Shown here: in pieces, positions 8,340-22,299 of the stretch
How the letters are laid out: each line of letters begins with the position of its first letter
How positions within the stretch are numbered: the stretch's first letter is position 1
Assembly: GCF_001592285.1 (NCBI RefSeq)
Contig: NZ_BCWQ01000001.1
Coordinates: forward strand, 310,001 to 374,000
Source: Hydrogenophaga pseudoflava NBRC 102511
GTDB lineage: Bacteria; Pseudomonadota; Gammaproteobacteria; Burkholderiales; Burkholderiaceae_C
Length of the DNA: 64,000 nucleotides
Direction: 5' to 3'
The notes under the pieces: generated by a model
The model's database searches: none
What the model was told of the DNA's origin: nothing
What the model saw: the letters and a program-made list of their open reading frames with translations, nothing else
Made by a program: the position numbers and the translations under genes

Positions 8340-8959
8340 GCGTAGTCGTACGTGCCACCTTTTTCCAGCGCGGTCTTGTAAGCCGGGCGCGCGTGGATCT
8401 TTTTCAGCCAGGCCATGGTGGCGGGGCGCGAGGGGCCGAGGCCGGCGCGCGAGACGGCGGCTTCGAGCGGGAAGCTCATCATGATGTCGGCGGCGGTCAT
8501 GGCTTTGCCGGCGAACCAGGGGCGCGAGGCCAGCACCTGCTCCACATAGTCCAGGTGCACGTCCACCATGGGCTGCACCTTCTTGACCGCGATGCCGCCG
8601 ATCAGCGGCACCTTGCTCATGGCCAGCATCAGCAGCAGATTGGGCATGAGCGAGCCTTCGGCGTAGTGCATGAACTGGCGGTACTGCAGCAGGCCTTCGC
8701 CCTGGTTGGCCGGGCCCAGCTTGCCGGTCTTGTCCACCAGGTATTCGCAGATGGCGCCGGTCTCCACCAGCTTGAGCTTGCCGTCTTCGAGCACCGGCGA
8801 CTTGCCCAGCGGGTGCACCTTTTTCAGCTCGGGCGGCGCCAGCATGGTCGCCTTGTCGCGTTCGTAGAAGCGGATCTCGTAGGGCAGCTCCAGCTCTTCG
8901 AGCATCCACAGCAGGCGCTGCGAGCGTGAGTTGTTCAGGTGGTGGACGATGAGGCTCAT
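8336..8959 (-). CDS. Glutathione S-transferase family protein
   Basis: 207 residues. The thioredoxin-like N-terminal domain has HHLNNSRSQRLLWMLEEL, with Ser in the position that activates glutathione in bacterial and Gtt1-like transferases. VHPLGKSPVLED carries the cis-Pro, and ETGAICEYL the conserved Glu-Thr that binds the gamma-glutamyl group. The all-helical C-terminal domain includes LTAADIM-type sequence (MTAADIMMSFPLE). It would conjugate or reduce electrophiles in the cytoplasm. It is translationally coupled to pdeM; a link between the two is not established. Confidence 0.85.
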   Translation of the reverse strand: MSLIVHHLNNSRSQRLLWMLEELELPYEIRFYERDKATMLAPPELKKVHPLGKSPVLEDGKLKLVETGAICEYLVDKTGKLGPANQGEGLLQYRQFMHYAEGSLMPNLLLMLAMSKVPLIGGIAVKKVQPMVDVHLDYVEQVLASRPWFAGKAMTAADIMMSFPLEAAVSRAGLGPSRPATMAWLKKIHARPAYKTALEKGGTYDYA

Positions 8960-9044
8960 GGTGAGAACGGTCCTTTGCGACGGGGCCTGTGCAGGGGCGG
9001 GTGGACCCGCATTGTGCGGGCTCTCTCGCCTCCTTGCTGCCGCC

Positions 9045-11532
9045 TCAGCCGCCGCTGCGCAGCAGCATGGCCGGGCTCAGGCGCATCTGCGACAGCAGGT
9101 AGCGCGCGCCCAGGGCCATGCTCAGGCCGCTGACGGCCAGCGCGGTCACGCCGCCGCTCCAGTACAGGCCGGCCGGGCTCATGTCCAGCCGCCACAGCAG
9201 CAGGCCGGTGGCCAGGGCGCTGCCGGCCAGCAGGGCGAAGCCGGCGGTGACGCTGGCCAGCAGCACGTATTCCCACACCAGCACGCCGCGCAGCAGCGAG
9301 TGGCGCGCGCCCAGCGCGTGCATCACCGTGGCGTCGTACAGCTGGCGGCTGCGGCTGGTGGCGACCACGCTGGCCAGCACCAGCAGGCTGGCCGCCAGGC
9401 ACACGCCGGCCACCACGCTCAGGCCGCCGCTGGCGCGGCCCATCAGCGCGCGGGTTTCGCGCAGCATGGACTCGGTGCGCGCGGTGGCGATGTTGGGCGC
9501 GGCAGCGGCCAGGCGGTCCTGCGCGTCCAGGGTCTGCTCGGCCGGCATCCAGGCCGCGCCCACGTGGCGGGTGATGAAGGGGTCGAGCACGCCGTCGCTG
9601 AAGATGGCTTCGAGCCACAGGCGCGACTGCATGCGGCGCTGGCTGTAGATGGCGGCCAGCTGCGCCTCCACCGGCTGGCCCAGGATCTCGAAGCGCAGGC
9701 GGTCGCCGACCTGCAGGCCCAGCTCGTCGGCCTCGCGGTCTTCCATCGCCACCAGCGGCTCGCCGCGGTGGTTGGCCGGCCACCAGGCGCCGCGGTCGAT
9801 CACCACGTCGTCGAAGTTGCCGCTGCGGTCGCTGAGCTTGTGTTCGTCGCGCGATTCGCGGTCGCGTTCGGTGTCGCCGCTCTCGCGCAGCGCCGCGCCG
9901 TTGACGGCCACCAGGCGGCCCAGCACCAGCGGCGCGGTCTTCATGTCCTGCAGGCCGGGCGAGGCCTGCAGCGTCTCGCGCAGCAGCGGGATCTGGTCGG
10001 TCTGCACGTCGTAGAACACCAGGGCCGGCGCCTGTGCGGGCACGGTGTCGTTCACGGTGCGCAGCAGGGTGACGACCACCAGGGTGCAGGCCACCAGCAG
10101 GGTGAGCGCCGAACCCAGCGAGAGCAGGGCGGTGCGCAGCGGCGACTGCGGCTGCTGCAGGCCGGCCAGGGCCAGTTGCAGCGGCAGGGGCAATGCGCGG
10201 TGGTGTTGCAGGCGCGCGGCGAGGCGCCGCAGGCCGCGCGTGGCCATGTCGAGCACCCCCAGCACGGCGGCGGTGGCGGCCACGAAGGCCAGGCCGAAGC
10301 GCGGGTCGGGCAGGGTGGCGACCAGCAGCGCCAGCGTCAGCACGGCAGCGCCCGCGGTGGCCCGGCGCGCCCAGCGCGGCACGGTCAGCGTGGCGCCCTC
10401 GGTGCCACGGAACAGCACGGCCGGCGACACCGACAGCGCCCGCCCCAGCGCCGGTAGCGAAAACGCCAGCGCCGTCAGCACGCCGAACAGCAGGGCCATC
10501 AGCGCCGGCTGCCACAGGCCGGCCAGCAAAAAGCTCACCGGCAGCTTGTCCGCTGCCAGCTGCGCGCCGGCCAGCGCCAGCCCCAGGCCCAGCGCCACGC
10601 CCACCGCGCTGGCCAGCAGCGCGAGCAGCCCGATCTGCAGCAGCACGAAGGCCGCCAGCCGCCGGTCGCGCAGGCCCAACGCGCGCAGCGTGGCCAGGCC
10701 GGTGAGCTTGCCCTGCAGGTAGGCCTGCACGCTGTTGAACACGCCCAGACCGCCGATGAACAGGGCCGAGAAGCCGATCAGCAGCAGGCCCGAGCCGATC
10801 TGGCCCAGCACCTCGGCCATGCGGTCGCTGCGCTCATCGAAGCTGCGCACCTCGGCGTCCAGCGCCGGGAAGGCGGCGAGGAAGGCGTCGCGCCAGGTGG
10901 GGGCGGCGTCGGGCGTGCGCACGCGGTAGCGGTATTCGACGCGGCTGAGCGGTTGCACCAGGCCGGTGGCCATCAGCGCGCCCTCGGCCACCAGCACCGG
11001 GGCGGCGCCCCAGTCGGCGCGCAGGCTGCGGTCGGGCTGGCGCACCACCAGCGCGCGCACGGTGAGCGGCAGATCGCCGATGTCAATGCGGTCGCCGGTC
11101 TTGAGGCCCAGGCGCGTGGCAAGCGAGGCGTCGATGGCCGCGCCCCAGCGGCCGTCGCGTTGCGCCAGGGTGTCGGCCAGCGCGCCGGCCGGCTGCAGCG
11201 CCACCGTGCCATAGAGCGGGTAGGCGGTGTCGGCGCTGAGCAGTTCGATGAGCTGGGCGCGGCCGGCCTCGGTGCGCAGCATGGTGCGCAGCTCGATCAC
11301 GCGCGAAACGGTGCCGCGCGCCTGCATCCAGGCCAGTGCGTCGGCCGGCAGCGGCGTGGGCGATTCCACCTCCACGTCGCCGCCAAACAGCAGGCGCGCG
11401 TCGTGCCGCAGCGCGTCGGCCACCTGGCGGTAGAGGCCACCGCCCGCGGCCACCAGCGACACGCCCAGCACCAGGCAGGCGACGAAGATCCACAGCCGCC
11501 GGCCGCTGGCGCGCAGGTCGCGCCAGGCCAGG

Positions 11533-11549
<17 letters not shown>
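9045..11549 (-). CDS. ABC transporter permease, FtsX/MacB-like, YbbP family
   Basis: 834 residues. The ATG at 11549 has GGAG 7 bases upstream; a GTG two codons earlier would be too close to it. A membrane segment at the N-terminus (LWIFVACLVLGVSLVAAGGG) and a large extracytoplasmic domain are followed by two FtsX-type blocks of membrane segments, around residues 250-370 and 740-834. This double-FtsX architecture matches YbbP, partner of the ATPase YbbA. The pair is thought to extract or move lipophilic substrates from the inner membrane rather than to import. The upstream ATPase gene overlaps this start by 17 bases, so they are one unit. Confidence 0.8.
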
Positions 11550-12258
<709 letters not shown>

Positions 12259-12311
12259 GGGCGATGTGAGGGGCGGCGGGCGATCAAGTTCCCGGGCTTT
12301 TGCGCCGCCGC

Positions 12312-14897
12312 TCAGCGCGGGCGCCGGGGCCGGTGCGGCCGGCGTTCGCGCTGGGCGTCTGCGGTCTTCTTCTCGGGGGCGCCCTCTCGCCCGAAGGCCA
12401 GCGATTCGCGCACCGTATCGGCGTCGCTCGCGGCGGCTCCTCCAGCCGCCTTCTCCAGCGGCGCCAGCATGCGCGCGATGCGGTCGGCCACGCTTTCGTT
12501 GCTCAGCTTCTCGCGCAGGCGCTCGACCATCAGCGGGAAGGCAAAGGGTGTGGGCCGCTCCAGGTTCTTCAGCACCAGCGCCTGCCGGGCCATGCGGCGC
12601 AGCGCTTCGCGCAGGCGGCCGATCTCCAGCTCCTGCGCCAGCAGCTCGGCTTCGGCCTGCTGCAGCAGGCGGTTGCCGGGGTCGTACTTGCGGAACACCT
12701 CCCAGAACAGGCTGCTGGACGCCTGCAGCTGCCGGCTGCTGCGCTTCTCGCCCGGGTGGCCCTGGAAGATCAGGCCCGAGACGCGCGCAATCTCGCGAAA
12801 GCGCCGCTGCGCGAGTTCGCTGGCGTTCAGGCTCTGCAGGATCTCGTTCAGCAAGGCGCCGTCGTCGGTCTGTTCTTTCAACAGGTCGGGCAGCAGCGAT
12901 GGCCAGTCGATGGCGGTGGCGCTCAACAGCTCGAAGCCGTAGTCGTTGACGGCGATGGAGAAGGTGTTGGGCGCGTGCTGCGCCACGCGCCAGGCGATCA
13001 GGTTGGCCAGGCCCAGGTGCGCGTGCCGTCCGGCGAAGGGGTAGAGGAAGAGGTGCGTGCCCTCGCGCGAGTGCATCACCTCGGCCAGCAGTGTGTAGGG
13101 CGAGGGCAGGGCGGACCATTGCGCCTGCAGTTCCAGCAGCGGCCGGGCGGCCTGCAGTTCGGGGTCGTCGAAGTCGCCGGCCTGCACCCGCGCCAGCTGC
13201 GCCACCACCGCGTCGGCCAGCGTGGTCGAGAGCGGCATCTTGCCGCCGTTCCAGCGCGGCACGGCGGGGCGGCGGCCCATGTCGCCAGGTTTCACGCGTT
13301 TGACCCAGGCCGTCATGTCGTGGACGCGCACCAGCTCCAGCAGCCGGCCCGCGAACAGAAAGCAGTCGCCCGGTTTCAGGCGCGCGGCAAAGCTCTCTTC
13401 CACGTTCCCGATCTTGCTGCCGCCGAGGTACTGCACCGCCATGCTCGCGTCGCTGACGATGGTGCCGATGTTCATGCGGTGGCGCCGCGCCAGACGCGCG
13501 TCGGGCACGCGCCAGACGCCGTGTTGATCGGGCACGGCGCGGCGGTAGTCGGGGTAGGCGGCGAGCGACGCGCCGCCCTGCGCCACGAAGTCCAGGCACC
13601 AGCGCCAGTGCTCGTCGGGCAGGTCGGCGTAGGCGGCGGTGCTGCGGATTTCGGCCAGCAGTTCGTCGGGCGTGAAGCCACCGCCGAGCGCGACCGTGAC
13701 CAGGTGCTGCACCAGCACGTCCAGTGGCTGGCGCGGCGTCTCGCGCGCTTCGATCTGCCTGGCGTTGACAGCGGCGCGCGCGGCCGCGCCTTCGACCAGT
13801 TCCAGGCTGTGCGTGGGAACGATGCTCACGCGCGAGGGCCGGCCCGGCGCATGGCCCGAGCGGCCCGCGCGCTGCAGCAGGCGCGCAATGCCCTTGGGCG
13901 AACCGATCTGCAGCACCCGCTCCACCGGCAGAAAGTCCACGCCCAGGTCCAGGCTGCTGGTGCAGACCACGGCGCGCAGCTCGCCGGCCTTCAGCCCGGC
14001 CTCCACCCACTCGCGCACCGCGCGGTCCAGCGAGCCGTGGTGCAGCGCGATCAGGCCGGCCCACTCGGGCTTGGCGTCCAGCAGCGCCTGGTACCAGATC
14101 TCGGCCTGCGAGCGGGTGTTGGTGAACACCAGGGTGCTGCCGCTGCCCTCGATCTCGTTCACCACCGACGGCAGCATGGCCAGGCCCAGGTGGCCGCCCC
14201 AGGGAAAGCGGTCCACGCGCGGCGGCAGCAGGGTGTCCACCGTCAGTTGCTTGGGCGTCTGGCCGCGCACCATGCGGCCGGCATCTGCGGCCTGCGGGCC
14301 GAGCAGGGTGTGCATCGCTTCATCGAGGTTGCCCAGCGTGGCCGACATGCCCCAGATGCGCAGGGCGGGGTTCCATTGCCTCAGCCGCGCGATGGCCAGT
14401 TGCGCCTGCACGCCGCGCTTGTTGCCCATCAGCTCGTGCCACTCGTCCACCACCACCAGCGCGGTGTGTCCCAGGGTCTCGGGCGCGTCGGCGCGTGCGA
14501 TCAGCAGGCTCAGGCTCTCGGGCGTGGTCACCAGCACGGTGGGCAGGCGCTCGGCCTGTTTTGCGCGCTCGCTGCTGCTGGTGTCGCCGCTGCGGGCGCC
14601 GGCGGTCCAGGCGGGGGCCAGCTCGGGCAGGGGTTCTTTCAGTGCGCGCAAGGTGTCGGCGGCCAGCGCGCGCATGGGCGTGAGCCAGACCACGGTCAAC
14701 GGTGGTGTGCGCTTCGCCTCGGCATCGGCCAAGGCCTGCAGCGCGCCCAGCCACACGGCGTAGGTCTTGCCGGCGCCGGTGGTGGCGTGCAGCAGGCCGC
14801 TCTCGCCGCGGGCCATCGCGTCCCACACCTCGCGCTGAAACGGGAACGGTGACCAGCCGCGCGCGGCCATCCAGTCGGCGGCGTCGGGCTTCTTCAC
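12312..14897 (-). CDS. Ligase-associated DNA damage response DEXH-box helicase (Lhr-Core type)
   Basis: 861 residues from a GTG at 14897 that overlaps the ligase stop (GTGA). Superfamily 2 helicase motifs are clear: Walker [10 protein letters not shown], motif Ib VTTPES, motif [11 protein letters not shown] (DEWH rather than DEAH), motif [11 protein letters not shown], motif [11 protein letters not shown], motif [10 protein letters not shown]. The remaining C-terminal part matches the Lhr winged-helix/beta-barrel core that wraps single-stranded DNA. It is an ATP-dependent 3'-5' translocase in family terms. The tail is Arg-rich (REERRPHRP-like) and probably disordered. It forms an overlapping operon with the ligase and exonuclease. 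Confidence 0.9.
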   Translation of the reverse strand: MKKPDAADWMAARGWSPFPFQREVWDAMARGESGLLHATTGAGKTYAVWLGALQALADAEAKRTPPLTVVWLTPMRALAADTLRALKEPLPELAPAWTAGARSGDTSSSERAKQAERLPTVLVTTPESLSLLIARADAPETLGHTALVVVDEWHELMGNKRGVQAQLAIARLRQWNPALRIWGMSATLGNLDEAMHTLLGPQAADAGRMVRGQTPKQLTVDTLLPPRVDRFPWGGHLGLAMLPSVVNEIEGSGSTLVFTNTRSQAEIWYQALLDAKPEWAGLIALHHGSLDRAVREWVEAGLKAGELRAVVCTSSLDLGVDFLPVERVLQIGSPKGIARLLQRAGRSGHAPGRPSRVSIVPTHSLELVEGAAARAAVNARQIEARETPRQPLDVLVQHLVTVALGGGFTPDELLAEIRSTAAYADLPDEHWRWCLDFVAQGGASLAAYPDYRRAVPDQHGVWRVPDARLARRHRMNIGTIVSDASMAVQYLGGSKIGNVEESFAARLKPGDCFLFAGRLLELVRVHDMTAWVKRVKPGDMGRRPAVPRWNGGKMPLSTTLADAVVAQLARVQAGDFDDPELQAARPLLELQAQWSALPSPYTLLAEVMHSREGTHLFLYPFAGRHAHLGLANLIAWRVAQHAPNTFSIAVNDYGFELLSATAIDWPSLLPDLLKEQTDDGALLNEILQSLNASELAQRRFREIARVSGLIFQGHPGEKRSSRQLQASSSLFWEVFRKYDPGNRLLQQAEAELLAQELEIGRLREALRRMARQALVLKNLERPTPFAFPLMVERLREKLSNESVADRIARMLAPLEKAAGGAAASDADTVRESLAFGREGAPEKKTADAQRERRPHRPRRPR

Positions 14898-16549
14898 GCA
14901 GCGCCCCCAGGCAGCAACGCCGCCAGCGTCTGCAGCGTGTCGGCCTCGTCGACGGGTTTGTCCTCGCGCCAGCGCAGCATGCGCGGGAAGCGTACCGCGA
15001 TGCCGCTCTTGTGGCGCGGGCTGCGGCCGATGCCCTCGAAGCCCAGCTCGAACACCAGCGTCGGCCGCACGCTGCGTACCGGGCCGAAGCTCTCGATGGT
15101 GGTGGCGCGGATGATGGCGTCCACCCGTGCCATCTCGGCGTCCGACAGGCCGGAGTACGCCTTGGCGAACGGCACGAGTTGCCGGCCTTCGGTGCCCGTT
15201 GGCGCGTTCCAGACCGCGAAGGTGTAGTCGCTGTACACGCTGGCGCGGCGGCCGTGGCCGCGCTGGGCGTAGATCAGCACCGCGTCCACGCTCATGGGGT
15301 CGATCTTCCACTTCCACCAGGTGCCCGCGGCCTTGGTGCGGCCCACGCCGTAGGCGCTGGTGCGCTGCTTGAGCATGAAGCCTTCGGTGCCGCGTTCGCG
15401 CGCCTGTTCGCGCAGCGTGGCGAGTTGTGCCCAGGTGTCGCCGTTGAGCACCGGGCTGGCGATCAGCAGCGGGTGATTCAGGTTCTCCACCAATGCGTCC
15501 AGCGCCGCGCGGCGCGCGTGGAGCGGCTGTTCGCGCAGGTCCTGGCCGCCGTGTTCGAGCAGGTCGTAGGCCAGCAGCGCCATCGGCAGTTCGCGCAGGA
15601 TCTTGGGGCCCAGGGTCTTGCGGCCGATGCGCTTCTGCAGGTCGGCGAAGGGCTGCGGTTGGCCATTCCGCCACACCACGATCTCGCCGTCCAGCACCGT
15701 GCCTTCGGGCAGGGCGTCGCCCAGCGCGGCGAGTTCGGGGAAGCGCTCGGTCACCAGCTCCTCGCCGCGCGACCACAGCCAGACCTGGCCGGCGCGCTGC
15801 ACCAGCTGCGCGCGGATGCCGTCCCACTTCCATTCCACCTGCCAGTCGGCCGGCGGGCCGAGCAGCTCGTCGAAGCGATCCAGCGGCTCGTTGAACGGAT
15901 GGGCCAGGAAGAAGGGGTAAGGCTGGCCGCTGGTCTGCTGGTTCTGCTCGGTCGCGTTCTCGGGCGCCACCAGCGCCGCGTAGTCGGCGGCTGTCGGCTG
16001 GGCGCCGATGTGCGTGTAGCCCATCAGCCGCTGGGCCACCCGTTTGGGGTCGACCCCCGCAACGGCCGCCAGCGCCTGCGTGACCTGGAGCTTGGACACG
16101 CCAACGCGGAAGCCGCCGGTGATGAGCTTGAAGTAGACGAAGCGCTGGTCGTCGGGCAGGGCGTTCCACTGTTCGCGCAAGCGTTCGGCCAGCACCTCGG
16201 GCGGCAGTCCGCGCAGCGGCAGCAGGTGCCGGGTCAGCCATTCGGCCAGACCACGGTCCAACGGCGCTGTGGCCGGCGGCAGCAGCAGCGACACGGTTTC
16301 GGCCAGGTCGCCCACGGTCTGGTAGCTCTCTTCGAACAGCCATTCGGGCAGGCCTGCAGCCGCCTGCGCCAGCTCGCGCAGCGCGCGCGTGGGCACGGTC
16401 TGGCGCGGCTTGCCGCCGGCCAGGAAGTACACCGCCCAGGCCGCGTCTGCCGCTGGCGCTTCGCTGAAGTAGCGCTGCAGGGCCGCCTGCTTCTCGCGCG
16501 TGGCGGTGCTGGCGTCCAGCTCGCGGTAGAGGGTGGCGAAGCGCTTCAT
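14894..16549 (-). CDS. ATP-dependent DNA ligase of the ligase-associated repair cluster
   Basis: 551 residues. An N-terminal helical DNA-binding domain (about 1-200) precedes the nucleotidyltransferase domain. Motif I is [10 protein letters not shown], whose Lys takes the AMP; motif III-like VLDGEIVVW, motif [18 protein letters not shown] and motif V WWKWKID follow. The C-terminal OB domain ends with [11 protein letters not shown]. This matches the archaeal/LigB-like bacterial ligases encoded with Lhr-Core helicase and a beta-lactamase-fold nuclease. It seals nicks in an accessory repair pathway. The start overlaps the exonuclease stop as ATGA. Confidence 0.9.
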   Translation of the reverse strand: MKRFATLYRELDASTATREKQAALQRYFSEAPAADAAWAVYFLAGGKPRQTVPTRALRELAQAAAGLPEWLFEESYQTVGDLAETVSLLLPPATAPLDRGLAEWLTRHLLPLRGLPPEVLAERLREQWNALPDDQRFVYFKLITGGFRVGVSKLQVTQALAAVAGVDPKRVAQRLMGYTHIGAQPTAADYAALVAPENATEQNQQTSGQPYPFFLAHPFNEPLDRFDELLGPPADWQVEWKWDGIRAQLVQRAGQVWLWSRGEELVTERFPELAALGDALPEGTVLDGEIVVWRNGQPQPFADLQKRIGRKTLGPKILRELPMALLAYDLLEHGGQDLREQPLHARRAALDALVENLNHPLLIASPVLNGDTWAQLATLREQARERGTEGFMLKQRTSAYGVGRTKAAGTWWKWKIDPMSVDAVLIYAQRGHGRRASVYSDYTFAVWNAPTGTEGRQLVPFAKAYSGLSDAEMARVDAIIRATTIESFGPVRSVRPTLVFELGFEGIGRSPRHKSGIAVRFPRMLRWREDKPVDEADTLQTLAALLPGGAA

Positions 16550-17604
16550 GCCGCTGGCTCCGTGGGCGCCTCCGGCGCAGCCTTGTCCGCCGCGTCCTCG
16601 TCGCCGTACTCGGTCTCGAAGGCCTGCGCGTCCAGCCCCTGCTCGGTCAGCCAGCGCACCAGCACCGGCACGCTGCCGTGCGTCACGCGGATGTGCTCGG
16701 CACCGGTGGCTTTGATGGCGCTCATCAGGCCCGGCCAGTCGGCGTGGTCGGACATGACGAAGCCGCGGTCCACGCCACGCCGCCGCCGCGTGCCGCGCAC
16801 CAGCATCCAGCCGCTGGCAAAAGCGTCCACCGCGTCGGCGCCGAAGCGCTTCATCCACGGCGTGCCCTGGGCCGAGGGCGGCGCGACCACCAGCGCGCGC
16901 TGCAGCGCGGTCTTGTCGAGTTCGGTCACACGGTGCGTGGGCGGCAGTTCGACGCCGGCCGCGCGGTACACCGCGTTCAATGGCTCCACCGCGCCGTGCA
17001 CGACGATGGGGCCGATGCTGGCGTCCACTCCGTGCAGCAGCCGCTGCGCCTTGCCGAAGGCGTAACAGAGCAGCACCGAGGCGCGGCCCTCGTCGGCGTT
17101 GCGCCGCCACCAGGCGTTGATCTCGTCGAACAGCACCGCCTGCGTGGGCCAGCGGTAGATGGGCAGGCCAAAAGTCGATTCGGTGATGAAGGTGTCGCAG
17201 CGCACGGGCTCGAAAGGCGCGCAGGTGCCGTCGGCCTCGGTCTTGTAGTCGCCCGAGGCGACCCACACGCGCCCGCCATGCTCCAGCCGCACCTGGGCCG
17301 AGCCCAGCACATGGCCGGCCGGGTGCAGCGACAGGCGCACGCCGTTGTGTTCGATCACCTCGTCGTACTCCAGCGTCTGCAGGTGGATGTCGGCCCCCAG
17401 CCGCTGGCGCAGCGTGCCGGCGCTGTGCGTGTGCGCCAGGTAGTGCGCATGGCCCCAGCGCGCGTGGTCCGAATGGCCGTGCGTGATCACGGCCCGTTCC
17501 ACCGGCCGCCAGGGGTCGATGAAGAAGTCGCCGGCCGGGCAGTACAGGCCTTCGGGACGGGCGACGATGAGGTCGGGAGCGGTGGCGGTGTGGGTGGCGG
17601 CCAT
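16546..17604 (-). CDS. Ligase-associated DNA damage response exonuclease, metallo-beta-lactamase fold
   Basis: 352 residues from the ATG at 17604, which begins [23 protein letters not shown]; an ATG at 17637 would add 11 residues without conserved character. The metal motif [11 protein letters not shown] (HxHxDH) and further ligand regions ([27 protein letters not shown]) place it in the SNM1/CPSF-like nuclease class. It is first gene of the exonuclease-ligase-helicase operon. Promoter signals should lie in the 135-bp gap to the divergent ankyrin gene (17605-17739), where I found none that stands out. Confidence 0.9.
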   Translation of the reverse strand: MAATHTATAPDLIVARPEGLYCPAGDFFIDPWRPVERAVITHGHSDHARWGHAHYLAHTHSAGTLRQRLGADIHLQTLEYDEVIEHNGVRLSLHPAGHVLGSAQVRLEHGGRVWVASGDYKTEADGTCAPFEPVRCDTFITESTFGLPIYRWPTQAVLFDEINAWWRRNADEGRASVLLCYAFGKAQRLLHGVDASIGPIVVHGAVEPLNAVYRAAGVELPPTHRVTELDKTALQRALVVAPPSAQGTPWMKRFGADAVDAFASGWMLVRGTRRRRGVDRGFVMSDHADWPGLMSAIKATGAEHIRVTHGSVPVLVRWLTEQGLDAQAFETEYGDEDAADKAAPEAPTEPAA

Positions 17605-17739
17605 GGCGCACGCCAGTGTGCCGCAGGCGCCCTGCATTGCCCCTTCGGTTTCTGCAGAAACCCCAGGGTGGTCGGCTCTCTGTCAGACTGCGCGTCGGTC
17701 GCAAGTTGCGGGCGACCACCGTCGAACAAGAGGGGACGT

Positions 17740-18366
17740 ATGTCTGGAGGTGACTGGAAAGAGATGTTCAACGCCGGTTGCGCGGGCGATCTGGCGCTGG
17801 TGGAACACCATGTGAAGTCGGGCGTCGACGTGAACTACGCCCACCCGGAGTTCCTGTCCACGCCGCTGGTGGCCGCGATTCTGGCGGGGCAGGAGGCGGT
17901 GGCCCTGTACCTGCTGGACCATGGGGCCAACCCGGCCCTGCCGTCCGAGTTCGACGCCGCCACGCCGCTGCAGGCCGCGCAGCAGATGGGGCTGGTGGCG
18001 GTGGAGGAGAAGCTGTACGCGATGGGCGTGCCCCGGCCGCCCGCCGGTGCCGCGGTCGCGGCGGAAGCCAAGCCATCGGGAACGCTGGCGCTCGCCGCAG
18101 CGGCGGTGTACGGGGCCTTGTTCGTCGCGCTGGTGGTCGGCGTGGTCTACGGCCTGCGCATGCACTGCGAGAGCTTCGGCTGCATGGGCCTGGGGGTCTA
18201 CTGGTTCGCCTGGTCGGTGGTGTACGCCGTGTCGGGCCTGATCGGCCTGTGGGCGCGTTCACTCACGCGGAGCGCGGCTGTCGCGGCGAGCCCGGTGCGC
18301 TGGGCGGTCCGTCTGCACCAGCTCATGGGGCTGGCCCTGCTGGTCCTCTGGTGGTTCAGCACCTGA
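17740..18366 (+). CDS. Ankyrin-repeat protein with C-terminal membrane segments
   Basis: 208 residues beginning MSGGDWKEMFNAGCAGDLAL. About residues 10-95 hold two or three ankyrin repeats (AGDLALVEHHVKSGVDVNYAH, GQEAVALYLLDHGANPAL, ATPLQAAQQMG). A Pro/Ala linker leads to two or three hydrophobic segments (about 112-135, 142-163 and 185-206). It is likely an inner-membrane protein with a cytoplasmic ankyrin domain; no enzyme motif is visible and the role is unknown. It is convergent with the downstream oxidoreductase, only 3 bases away. Confidence 0.6.
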   Translation: MSGGDWKEMFNAGCAGDLALVEHHVKSGVDVNYAHPEFLSTPLVAAILAGQEAVALYLLDHGANPALPSEFDAATPLQAAQQMGLVAVEEKLYAMGVPRPPAGAAVAAEAKPSGTLALAAAAVYGALFVALVVGVVYGLRMHCESFGCMGLGVYWFAWSVVYAVSGLIGLWARSLTRSAAVAASPVRWAVRLHQLMGLALLVLWWFST

Positions 18367-18369
18367 TTC

Positions 18370-20940
<2,571 letters not shown>

Positions 20941-20944
<4 letters not shown>

Positions 20945-22299
20945 GCAGACTCCGCTAGCAGGGGGGGAATGGTCCAGCTGCGCACTTCGGGGCGCGGCAG
21001 GTACATGCGCAGCACCAGGTAGAACTGGCCGGCGGGGGCGGGCAGCCAGTTGCGCTGGTCTGCGGGGGGCTCGTGAGAGATGGCCAGCGTCAGGCCGCCG
21101 TCGGCGTCGTGCACCAGGTCGGGCGTGCGGTCGCCGATGGAATGGCGGCCGAGGGCGTTCGGGTACAGAAAACGGTCGGCGTCGTACAGCGTGACCGACC
21201 AGAATGCGTCGACCGGCGGGAGCTCGCCGGGCTCGAAGCGCAGCCGGTAGCGCCGACCGCCCTGCAGCGGCGCCCTGGCGGCATCGAAGTCGCCCATGGC
21301 GTAGACCGCTTCGTCCGCGGCCAGGGCGCCCAGCCCCTTGTAGGCGGTGAGGGCCCTGACCAGATAGTCGCAACCATAGCGGCCCAGGCCGAAATGGGTC
21401 GCCCAGGGCCGGGCCTTGCGGCTGCGCGAGCCTTCCAGCAACAGTGCGGCACCGTCGCACAGCCCCTGCAGCAGCCCGGCGCGCAGTGCTTCGTCGAGCT
21501 GGAAGAAGTCGAAGGACAGGTCGGGCATGAGGCCCTGGCTCGCGATCCAGCGGGCCAGGCCAGTGTCGGACTCGGGCACCTTCTGGCTGGCCAGGCCATG
21601 GCACAGGTTGTTGAAGAAGTGCGGGCCGAAGCTGTCGAGGTCGTCGGGCCGGGCCATCCATGCGGCCATGGTGTCTTCCGGTGGGCCGCTCCAGTGGTCC
21701 ACCACACCGGGGCGCGCGCCGCTGCGCGTCCCCTCGGGCAGTTCCAGCCGGATCTCGGCCTGCAGCGCCTGCGCGGCGATCACATCGTCTCCGGCACCGG
21801 CGAGCACCCGCGCGATCAGCCACACCAGGTCGGTGGGCGCACGCAGCACGCGACGCCCGTCGGCGGGCAAGGCGTCGGCCGGGTGGTCCGGGCCGACCAG
21901 CCAGATCGCCTCGCCCCCGGCCGCACAGTTGCGCAGGCCCGGGTTGTCGAAGTTGTTGGTCCAGGCGTCGTACAGCGCCAGCACGAAGTAGCGGCCCGGA
22001 TGACGGGCGGCGGCGGGCACGTGCAGCAGGCGCGGGCCATTGGCCAGGTTGATCCAGCCGGTGGTGTAGAGCAGGTCGTTGGCGGGCGTGACCACGTCGC
22101 GGTCGGCGTCGGTGGACACCCGGCGCACGTGCTGCAACTGGTCGATTTCGGAGCGCCAGCTGGCGTGCTCACCGTTGCCGGTCAAGGTCTGCAGGCGACA
22201 GGTGCGCAGGCTTTCCACCAGCGGATATCCCCAGACGAAGGCGGTCAGGCCGATGGCCTGGCCCAGGGCGTGGCGGGTGCTTGTGATGGGCGGGTTCAT
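20941..22299 (-). CDS. DUF1254/DUF1214 domain protein (first of a tandem pair)
   Basis: 452 residues with the same plan as its neighbour: FVWGYPLVESLRT and VVTPANDLLYTTGWINLANGP in the N-terminal domain, PPVDAFWSVTLYDADRFLYPN with RHSIGDRTPDL in the C-terminal domain. The last 110 residues of the two proteins align well, while the middle third is quite different, so they are old paralogues and not a recent copy. It also lacks a signal peptide. Start and stop both overlap neighbours by 4 bases. Function unknown; context suggests action on a carboxylate or its CoA ester. Confidence 0.75.

Noticed and set aside
9006..9020. CCCGCA-TTG-TGCGGG hairpin after the YbbP-like gene as a terminator
   Set aside because: The stem is only 6 bp and no T-run follows on the transcribed strand.
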